DNA from: Planctomonas sp. JC2975
Lineage (GTDB): Bacteria > Actinomycetota > Actinomycetes > Actinomycetales > Microbacteriaceae
Length of the DNA: 64,000 nucleotides
Assembly (NCBI RefSeq): GCF_012985205.1
Contig: NZ_JABEKS010000001.1
Location: 1,860,001 to 1,924,000 of the forward strand
Direction: 5' to 3'
Both the position numbers and the translations under genes were made by a program. Within the stretch, counting starts at the first letter, position 1; each line of letters opens with the position of its first letter. Shown piece after piece: positions 57,774-64,000 of the stretch. The notes beneath the pieces are model-generated. The model was not told the DNA's origin. It searched no databases and saw only the letters and a program-made list of their open reading frames with translations.

Positions 57774-60095
57774 TCAGGGGCGCACGAGCGTGAGGCGCTG
57801 CGTCGGCCTGGTCATGGCCACGTAGAGAGCGGATGCCCCGCGCGGCGACTCCGCGACGACCGCGTCCGGATCCGCGATCACCACCGCGTCGAACTCGAGG
57901 CCCTTCGCGTCGTGCGCGGTGAGCACCACGATCGGTTTCACGAGGCCGGAAGCACCGCGACCCGCCTCCGCGCCGAAACGGGATGCGACGGCATCCGCGA
58001 CGGATTCCACGAGCGCCACGGGCGTGATCACCGCCAGCGCTCCCGAGTCGTCGACCCCCCTGTCGTACGCGACGGCGTCCACGACCGCGGCTGCAAGGTC
58101 CGACGACCCTGCGGCGACCTCCCTCACGGGCCAGTCCCCCTCACGGACGGCGCGAGCCGGCGTGATCGGGAGACCGCTCGCTCTGGCGAACTCCTCGGCG
58201 GGACGCGCGATCTGCGCCGGCGTGCGGTAGTTGACCGTGAGTTCCTCGAGGCGCCAGTGGTTCCTGAAAAGCGGGCCGACGGCATCCGCCCAGTTGCGTC
58301 CGCCGTGCGCCGACGACGACTGCGCTATGTCGCCGACGATCGTGAACGACTTCATCGGGCACCTCCGCACCAAGAGGCGCCACTGCATCGGACTCAGTTC
58401 CTGCGCTTCGTCGACGACGACGTGCCCGTACACCCACGTGCGATCGGATGCCGCCCGCTCGGCCGTCGTGAGCCCGTCGCCGTGCGCTTCCGCCTGCTCG
58501 ACCAGTTGCTCGGCCGTCACGAAGGATTCCGCACCGGCATCAGCGATGGCCGCCTTCGCCACGCGCAGGTCGCGTTTGCGCTGCTCCTTCGCCGCCTGGC
58601 GCGTCGCCTGGTCCCTGGCGTCCGGCGCTTCGCCGAGCACCTCGGCAGCCTCGTCGAGCAACGGGATGTCGCTCACGGTGAACGCGGCTTCCCGTGGCCG
58701 GTGCAGCAGTGCGCGCTTCTCCTCGCTCCACGTCGACGTCAACTCGGCGAGCCACTGCGGCCGGGCGTACAGGTCGCCGAGGAGCTTCTGCGGTGTCAGC
58801 GGCAGCCAGGCGGTGTTCAGCAGCACGCGTGCGTCGTAGCTGGTGCGCACGTCCTCGCGGAGCACGGCGAGATCCTCTTCGTCGAGCGTCTGACCCCTGC
58901 TTCGCAGCTGCTCCGCCAGCTGGGCGGTGAGCGCCGTGAGCGCGCTCTTCACGAACGTGACGCGAGCGACGTTGTGCGGCTTGCCGGTGCGCTGCGCTCG
59001 CCGAACGGCATCCGCGATGAGTGCGGGCTCCACGACGATCCGCTCGTTGTCCACCTCGATGACGGATACCTCGGCCGGCACCTTCTGCCTGGCCTCGACG
59101 GCTCGGTGCAGGAGGCTCACCATCTGCTTGGAGCCCTTGAGCTGGGCGACGGCGGGCGCGTCATCCGTGTCAGCCGTCACACCGGGAAAGAGCTCGCCCA
59201 GGCTCTGCATCACCACGCCGGTCTCGCCGAGCGCCGGCAGCACCTCCTCGATATAGGTGAGGAACGCGCGTGTCGGCCCCACGACCAGCACGCCGGATGC
59301 CTGCAGCTTCTGCCGGTGCGCGTACAGCAGGTAGGCGGCACGGTGCAGCGCGACAGCCGTCTTGCCCGTGCCGGGGCCGCCCTGAACGACCAGGGCGTCG
59401 CGCAGCTCGGAGCGGATGATCCTGTCCTGCTCGGACTGGATCGTCGCCACGATGTCGTTCATGCGCCCGGTGCGCTGCGCCATCAGGGCAGCCATCAGTG
59501 CAGCGTCGCCCGACACCTCGTCCGGGCGGGTCCCCGCCTCCGCGAAGAGCGCAGCGTCGAACACCTCGTCGTCGACGCGCAGCACGTTCCTGTCGCGCAT
59601 GGTCAGGCGGCGACGGGCCGCGACACCGAGCGGATTGGCTGCCGTCGCCTGGTAGAACGCGCTGGCCTGCGGTGCGCGCCAGTCGAGGAGCACGGTGTGC
59701 TCGTCGTCGTCACGGAGCCCGATCCGTCCCACGTAGCGCAGCAGCGGATCGCGCAGCGGATCCTCACCATCGCTGCCGGCGGAGCTTTGCCCGCCCTCAT
59801 CCTGTCGAAGGGTCGAAGCCCCGCCACGGTCATCGGTTCCGAGCGGTTCGACGGATGATGTCATCAACTGGAGACGTCCGAACACGAGTCGCGGCTCGAC
59901 CTCACGCAACTGCAGGATGCGGTCCTCGTAGAGGCGGGCGTATGCGTCCCTCTCCCCGCGCGCCTGGTGCGTGCCTCCCGCGGTCTGACGTCGTACGGCG
60001 GCCAGCCGCTGCACCGTGTCCTCCCGGAGGGAATCGAGTCTGCCGTACAGCTCCGCGACGACGTGACGTTCGCGGTCGAGCTCCGATTCGTGCAC
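57774..60095 (-). CDS. helD: HelD-type RNA polymerase-associated helicase
   Basis: About 773 residues from a GTG at 60095 preceded by GGGGGGA; this gives MHESELDRERHVVAELYGRL, the typical HelD opening helix pair. It has the UvrD-like superfamily 1 core: Walker A QGGPGTGKTAVALHRAAYLL (near 243), DEAQELSPMQW (near 567), IVGDIAQSS, NYRTP and the C-terminal DAKGLEFDAVV. HelD dislodges RNA polymerase from stalled or terminated complexes; related actinobacterial HelR proteins confer rifampicin tolerance. An acidic insert near residue 95-115 is species-specific. I saw no rifamycin-associated element upstream. Confidence 0.92.
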   Translation of the reverse strand: MHESELDRERHVVAELYGRLDSLREDTVQRLAAVRRQTAGGTHQARGERDAYARLYEDRILQLREVEPRLVFGRLQLMTSSVEPLGTDDRGGASTLRQDEGGQSSAGSDGEDPLRDPLLRYVGRIGLRDDDEHTVLLDWRAPQASAFYQATAANPLGVAARRRLTMRDRNVLRVDDEVFDAALFAEAGTRPDEVSGDAALMAALMAQRTGRMNDIVATIQSEQDRIIRSELRDALVVQGGPGTGKTAVALHRAAYLLYAHRQKLQASGVLVVGPTRAFLTYIEEVLPALGETGVVMQSLGELFPGVTADTDDAPAVAQLKGSKQMVSLLHRAVEARQKVPAEVSVIEVDNERIVVEPALIADAVRRAQRTGKPHNVARVTFVKSALTALTAQLAEQLRSRGQTLDEEDLAVLREDVRTSYDARVLLNTAWLPLTPQKLLGDLYARPQWLAELTSTWSEEKRALLHRPREAAFTVSDIPLLDEAAEVLGEAPDARDQATRQAAKEQRKRDLRVAKAAIADAGAESFVTAEQLVEQAEAHGDGLTTAERAASDRTWVYGHVVVDEAQELSPMQWRLLVRRCPMKSFTIVGDIAQSSSAHGGRNWADAVGPLFRNHWRLEELTVNYRTPAQIARPAEEFARASGLPITPARAVREGDWPVREVAAGSSDLAAAVVDAVAYDRGVDDSGALAVITPVALVESVADAVASRFGAEAGRGASGLVKPIVVLTAHDAKGLEFDAVVIADPDAVVAESPRGASALYVAMTRPTQRLTLVRP

Positions 60096-60472
60096 GCATC
60101 CCCCCGGTTCGAAAGTCAGGACAGTCAAGTTTAGTCAAGCCGTCACCGACACGGGAGCGGGCACCTGCGCATTCGGCACCACGTCGTCGCGTTCCCGGAA
60201 ACACGTCGTGCCTGTTATCCTGAAGTCTCTTGCGGTCCCATCGACGGGCACCGCCTGCGTCGTCAGAGCGCATCACCCCGCGACCCGGTCCAGCTTGTCC
60301 GACCGTCGCGAAAGATTCCTTCTCACGGCGAACGGATGCGCCCTCCCGGCGCCTTCGCCATGTTCCAGCATCAGCGTTGCAGGCTCGCCTGCGCCAGCAC
60401 CACAGCACAACTGCGCTGAAGCACCATCCCAGCCGCGCCCGACCTGCGGCTGCCCGCCTGAAAGGCACCCCC
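60096..60472. other. Divergent leader region, helD / DEAD-box helicase
   Basis: No coding sequence is supported. It carries the helicase promoter (60192-60221) and about 245 bases of untranslated leader to the ATG at 60473. Toward helD, TTGACT occurs twice, 10 bp apart (60138-60133, 60128-60123, minus strand), a possible -35 with no convincing -10. Confidence 0.5.
60192..60221 (+). promoter_or_regulatory. Extended -10 promoter of the DEAD-box helicase gene
   Basis: TGT-TATCCT (extended -10, 60213-60221) with a weak -35 TTCCCG at 60192-60197. It predicts a 5' leader of roughly 245 bases. Confidence 0.5.
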
Positions 60473-62086
60473 ATGACTTCCTTCTCCGACCTCGGAGTAC
60501 CCGCCCCGCTCGTCGCCGCGCTCGCGCGCGACGGCAAGACCGAGGCGTTCCCGATCCAGGCCGACACGCTTCCCGACACGCTCGCCGGACGCGACGTGCT
60601 CGGCCGCGGCAAGACCGGATCCGGCAAGACCATCGCGTTCGCGCTGCCCATCGCGGCCCGCCTCGGCACCACGCTGGCCGGCGGGAAGCGCCGCGCCGGA
60701 CATCCACTCGCCCTCGTCCTCGCGCCGACCCGCGAGCTGGCGACGCAGATCGCCGCAACGTTCGAGCCGCTCGCCGCGGCCTACAACCTGACGACGACGA
60801 CCGTGTTCGGCGGCGTCAACCAGAAGCGCCAGGTGGATGCGCTGAAGGCAGGCGTCGACATCCTCGTGGCCTGCCCCGGACGCCTCGAAGACCTGATGAA
60901 GCAGGGATTCGTCTCGCTCGACGCCGTCGAGATCACCGTGCTCGACGAGGCGGACCACATGGCCGACCTCGGCTTCCTGCCCGTCGTCACACGCATCCTC
61001 GACAAGACACCTGGGTCCGGCCAGCGACTTCTGTTCTCCGCGACGCTCGACAACGGCGTTGACAAGCTCGTGAAGCGCTTCCTGCACTCGCCCGTCATGC
61101 ACTCCGTGGACGACGAGACCAGCCACGTCGACCGCATGACCCACCACGTGTTCGAGGTCGCCGACCTCGACGCGAAGAACGATGTGGTGCGGGCACTGGC
61201 GTCGGGAACGGGCCGCAGCATCCTGTTCATGCGCACCAAGCACCACGCGAAGCGGCTCGCCAAGAAGCTGACCGATTCGGGCATCCCGGCCGTCGACCTG
61301 CACGGCAACCTGTCGCAGCCGCAGCGCGACCGCAACCTCGCCGCATTCGGCGACGGCAGCGTTCGTGTCATGGTGGCGACGGATGTCGCGGCTCGCGGTG
61401 TGCACATCGACGACGTCGAGCTCGTGGTGCACGTCGACCCGCCCATGGAGCACAAGGCCTACCTGCACCGCTCGGGACGCACGGCTCGTGCCGGCGCCAC
61501 GGGGGATGTCGTGACCATCTCGCTTCCCTCCCAGCAGTCGGATCTGCGCCAGATTCTGCGCAAGGCCGCCATCGCCGTCACGCCGGTCTCCGTGACCGCG
61601 AACTCGCGCGAGGTCACCGAGCTGGTCGGCGAGGTCGCGCCGTACGTGAAGCCCGCACCGAAGGTGCAGCAGGGCGGCGGACGCGGCACCACGCCGAAGA
61701 AGCCCAGGCAGCAGAGCTCGGAGCAGTCGGAGCGCCGCACGGACGGCGCCGGCACCGGCGGCCGTCGCGGAGGCCGCTCGCGCGGCACCGGCGGCCAGCT
61801 CTCCGGCGGCCGCGGATCCCAGGGCGATGGTGCTCGCGGCGCGAGCACGCAGAGCTCGGGCAAGCGGACTGCGAACTCGCAGAGCCAGAACCGGCAGGGC
61901 GCCAGGTCACAGGACTCGCGGCCGCAGGGCACGTCGTCGCAGGGCACCGGCGCAAGGAACGGAGCCCGCCACGGGCAGACCGCGAGCGGCCGTAGCGGTG
62001 CGCGCACGGGCATCCGTGTCGGCGACGTCGTGCGTCAGAACTCCGGGACTTCGCGCGGCCGGGGCTCGCGTCGCGCCCAGGGCTGA
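60473..62086 (+). CDS. DEAD-box RNA helicase
   Basis: 537 residues from the ATG at 60473 (AAAGG eight bases upstream); the ORF to 60230 lies in the leader. All DEAD-box motifs are present: the Q-motif, Walker A GRGKTGSGKTIAFAL (near 45), PTRELATQ, LDEADHMADLGF (near 157), SATLD (near 188), and HRSGRTARAG (near 333). The last 150 residues are Arg/Gly/Ser/Gln-rich and disordered (RRGGRSRGTGGQ), an RNA-binding tail as in DeaD/RhlE-type proteins involved in cold adaptation and ribosome assembly. A long leader suggests post-transcriptional control. It ends at an 18-bp hairpin. Confidence 0.95.
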   Translation: MTSFSDLGVPAPLVAALARDGKTEAFPIQADTLPDTLAGRDVLGRGKTGSGKTIAFALPIAARLGTTLAGGKRRAGHPLALVLAPTRELATQIAATFEPLAAAYNLTTTTVFGGVNQKRQVDALKAGVDILVACPGRLEDLMKQGFVSLDAVEITVLDEADHMADLGFLPVVTRILDKTPGSGQRLLFSATLDNGVDKLVKRFLHSPVMHSVDDETSHVDRMTHHVFEVADLDAKNDVVRALASGTGRSILFMRTKHHAKRLAKKLTDSGIPAVDLHGNLSQPQRDRNLAAFGDGSVRVMVATDVAARGVHIDDVELVVHVDPPMEHKAYLHRSGRTARAGATGDVVTISLPSQQSDLRQILRKAAIAVTPVSVTANSREVTELVGEVAPYVKPAPKVQQGGGRGTTPKKPRQQSSEQSERRTDGAGTGGRRGGRSRGTGGQLSGGRGSQGDGARGASTQSSGKRTANSQSQNRQGARSQDSRPQGTSSQGTGARNGARHGQTASGRSGARTGIRVGDVVRQNSGTSRGRGSRRAQG

Positions 62087-62109
62087 CAGCAGGAAGCGTC
62101 GGTCCACTG

Positions 62110-62148
62110 AATCGTCGGGATGCCGAATCGTTCGGCATCCCGACGATT
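62110..62148 (+). terminator. Terminator of the DEAD-box helicase gene
   Basis: AATCGTCGGGATGCCGAA and its exact reverse complement, with a 3-base loop: a perfect 18-bp stem 23 bp after the stop codon. Confidence 0.8.
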
Positions 62149-62215
62149 CGTCTGCGGCGGCTTTTCGACGATTCGTCTACGGCGGCTTCCCTACGACTCC
62201 TCTGCGGCGGATTCT
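62141..62215. repeat. Three tandem 25-bp repeats after the terminator
   Basis: Units at 62141-62165, 62166-62190 and 62191-62215 follow the pattern CGACGATTCGTCTGCGGCGG plus CTTTT-like tail; unit 3 has about five changes. The first unit overlaps the right arm of the terminator hairpin. Confidence 0.75.
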
Positions 62216-62285
62216 CGACATCGAGTTGCGCTTCCCATCGGGTTGGACGCTTGTACTAGCCTGTTGATACATATCGGGAGGCGTC

Positions 62286-63338
62286 GTGGCTGAACTCGTC
62301 CTGCCCTGGCTGGTGAGCCTCATCAGCTGCGTCTGCGTCATCGCTGCGGTCGATCGAGCGCGTCGCCTGGCCCTCCTCCGCGGAACCGAAACCGTCTCGG
62401 CGCCGGGGGCGGATGGGGAATCAGCGGCTTCTGCCGTGCACGGCGCGCAGCGGGTCGTGGCGTGGGCCGGCGGCTCCGGTCTCGCGGTCGCGGCCATGTC
62501 GGCCATCGCTGCGGTCTTCGCCGGAATCGGCCCGAACGGCCTGTTCCAGTGGTCCGTTTCCGGGTTCTCGGCGCCGCCGGTGTCCGGTGCGCTCCTGGTG
62601 TTCGCGCCGCTGGCCGGGGCGGCGGTGTTCGCGCTCGTCATTGCCCTGCGTCCGGCTGCGCTGTGGGGCAGCGCGCCGCACAGGCGCGAAGCCCAGCTCC
62701 TCGCTGAGCGGCCCCACTCTTCTCTCACACTGCTGGCCGGACTCGCTGTCGCCGCGATCGCTCTGCTGATTCTGACGGTGTCGGTCGGAGCGGCCGTGCA
62801 CGGCTCCGATCCTTCCAGCGGTCCGACCCTGACGGTCGCTCGCGCAGGAGCCACGGATTCGATCGCCTATCCCGGGCCGGGGTATGTCGTCGCCATCGTC
62901 ATCGCTGTGCTGGTGGTTGCTGGCGTGATCGCCGCCGCGGTCATGCGAGTGCGAGCAGCACCGGGTCCGGGAGTCCCCGGGTTGACCGCCGTCGATCGGG
63001 CCGTTCGGTCATGGCAGACCGGATTGCTCGTTCTGACCGGAACTGCGGCGATGACCATCGGAATCGGAATCACGTCCTGGACCGTCGGCAGCAGCTATAC
63101 CGCGATCTCGCGATTCCTTGTCATCGGCGACTGCCACTCGACCGGTCCGAACAGTTCGATGTGTCATGCCGTCGGCGTCCGCTACGCCCAGCCGGCATTC
63201 GCGATGGGTGTGACCGAGGTCGTGTTCGGAGTCATCCTGGTCGCCGTCTCCCTCACCCTCGTGCTGGTCATCGCCCAGCGCATCCGCCGCGGGGTTCCCC
63301 TCACGGTCGTTTCTCCGACAGATCCGGTCACGGCGTGA
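62286..63338 (+). CDS. Membrane protein co-encoded with a GntR regulator
   Basis: 350 residues from a GTG with GGGAGG six bases upstream. About seven membrane segments, with a longer extracytoplasmic loop holding two cysteines (VIGDCHSTGPNSSMCHAVG), which may form a disulfide. No family is recognised. The GntR-family regulator starts inside its stop codon (GTGA), so the two are one operon; YtrA-like GntR regulators often sit beside membrane transporters. Confidence 0.75.
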   Translation: MAELVLPWLVSLISCVCVIAAVDRARRLALLRGTETVSAPGADGESAASAVHGAQRVVAWAGGSGLAVAAMSAIAAVFAGIGPNGLFQWSVSGFSAPPVSGALLVFAPLAGAAVFALVIALRPAALWGSAPHRREAQLLAERPHSSLTLLAGLAVAAIALLILTVSVGAAVHGSDPSSGPTLTVARAGATDSIAYPGPGYVVAIVIAVLVVAGVIAAAVMRVRAAPGPGVPGLTAVDRAVRSWQTGLLVLTGTAAMTIGIGITSWTVGSSYTAISRFLVIGDCHSTGPNSSMCHAVGVRYAQPAFAMGVTEVVFGVILVAVSLTLVLVIAQRIRRGVPLTVVSPTDPVTA

Positions 63339-63742
63339 TCAGCATCGATGACTCGGATCCGGTCCCGGTGTTCGAACAGGTCCGGTCGCAGATCGCCGCG
63401 CAGATCCTCACTGGGGCCCTCCAGGTCGACCAGAACCTACCGACCGTGCGGCAACTGGCCCGCGATCTCCGCATCGCCCCCGGAACCGTCGCCCGCGCCT
63501 ACCAGCTCCTCGAGAGTGAAGGGCTCGTCACCACCGGTCGCCGCGCCGGAACACGGGTGAGCATCGACGCCGACCAGTATCCCGACGTCCTCGACTCCGC
63601 ACTCGGCTACGCCGACGCCGCTCGAGCCCGCGGCCTCACCCTCGAGCAGGCCGTCTTCGCGCTCAACGCTGCCTGGAACACAGGTCCCGAACGCAGGCGG
63701 AGACGCGAACGCGATGCCCGATCGGGCGAGGACGCTCGGTGA
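63335..63742 (+). CDS. GntR-family regulator, YtrA subfamily
   Basis: 135 residues. It has the short YtrA layout: winged helix (VPVFEQVRSQIAAQILTGAL, LPTVRQLARDLRIAPGTVAR, LLESEGLVTTGRRAGTRV) plus a short helical tail (LTLEQAVFALNAAW), without a large ligand domain. The GTG start overlaps the membrane protein stop by 4 bp. It probably regulates its own operon. Confidence 0.92.
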   Translation: MISIDDSDPVPVFEQVRSQIAAQILTGALQVDQNLPTVRQLARDLRIAPGTVARAYQLLESEGLVTTGRRAGTRVSIDADQYPDVLDSALGYADAARARGLTLEQAVFALNAAWNTGPERRRRRERDARSGEDAR

Positions 63743-63835
63743 ACGCATCCGTCCACGACAGCCACGGTGCCCTCGAGGGATCCCGATCCGTGCAGGCGAG
63801 GCGCCTGGGCCTTCTCGGATATATGGTCGGTGCTC

Positions 63836-64000
63836 ATGGATTGGCGAGAGGATCGTATCGGTTCAGCCGCGCGCGGAGAGAACCCCACCGTCCTGGCAGA
63901 GCTGAAGAGCGGGTACGCGGCCATCGGCGATGTGCAGTTCCTCCCCGGATACTGCGTCCTGCTCGGCAAAGACCCGGATGCCAGGGCGCTGTCGGAGTTG
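63836..64000 (+). CDS. HIT-family (diadenosine-polyphosphate hydrolase-like) protein, 5' part
   Basis: The frame is open from an ATG at 63836 to the right edge (55 codons, no stop). The sequence MDWREDRIGSAARGENPTVL, then SGYAAIGDVQFLPGYCVLLG, matches the start of histidine-triad proteins of the Ap4A hydrolase group; the HxHxH active site would lie beyond the window. The ribosome site is weak. It is 93 bp downstream of the GntR gene. Confidence 0.7.
   Translation, partial: MDWREDRIGSAARGENPTVLAELKSGYAAIGDVQFLPGYCVLLGKDPDARALSEL

Noticed and set aside
60096-60230. Rifamycin-associated element upstream of helD
   Set aside because: No GGGGCTTGC-type palindrome is present in the gap.

Overview
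The window is a high-GC stretch (mostly GGC/GCC/CTG/GTC-type codons, frequent GTG and some TTG starts, Shine-Dalgarno sites of the AAGGAG/GGGAGG kind) with actinobacterial rpoB and rpoC and many genes typical of the Actinomycetota. Gene content (DrrAB/PadR cassette, DUF559 nucleases, FHA-bearing EssC-type ATPase, HelD, DUF427, comB-like gene) fits the Microbacteriaceae best, but no rRNA is present to prove that. I see no tRNA, rRNA, CRISPR array or prophage.

Layout. (1) 1-10.9 kb, minus strand: part of a type VII secretion locus: an FHA/FtsK-SpoIIIE ATPase, a small membrane protein, a WXG100-like protein and a large RHS/YD-repeat polymorphic toxin whose toxin tip lies beyond the left edge. 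(2) 11-15.4 kb: a membrane protein, then a PadR-controlled DrrAB-type ABC exporter operon with three direct-repeat operators over a nearly leaderless promoter. (3) 15.4-16.8 kb: a DUF559 (Vsr-like fold) gene flanked by 61-bp palindromic repeats. (4) 16.9-26.9 kb: two membrane proteins, then rpoC and rpoB (minus) with a likely rpoB promoter. (5) 27-28.6 kb: a second DUF559/AbiEi-type gene, flanked by a different palindromic repeat pair, in repeat-rich intergenic DNA. (6) 28.8-31.7 kb: a NarL/LiaR-type two-component system plus a membrane protein.

(7) 32.2-43.4 kb is the most unusual region. It holds a membrane-anchored Hsp70-like ATPase, a large ATP-binding LuxR regulator, three Asn/Ser/Thr/Asp-rich IniB-like proteins, a small membrane protein and two dynamin-like GTPases (IniA- and IniC-like). 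The mycobacterial iniBAC genes with the IniR regulator are the nearest known parallel; the Hsp70 and the extra IniB-like paralogues are additions. It reads as one envelope-stress or membrane-remodelling module: Hsp70 and LuxR as sensor/regulator, the dynamins as membrane effectors, the IniB-like proteins as abundant partners.

(8) 43.6-64 kb is ordinary accessory/housekeeping DNA: a spermidine-synthase-like enzyme, 5-oxoprolinase genes (pxpA and a pxpB-pxpC fusion), an SprT-like protein, a FAD monooxygenase/TetR divergent pair with visible operators, a CGNR regulator, a flavin-dependent oxidoreductase, a TetR/quinone-oxidoreductase divergent pair with two clear operators, DUF427, a tandem pair of anchored extracytoplasmic proteins (one apparently starting at CTG), a comB-like gene, HelD, a DEAD-box helicase with a long leader, a membrane protein/GntR operon and the start of a HIT-family gene at the right edge.
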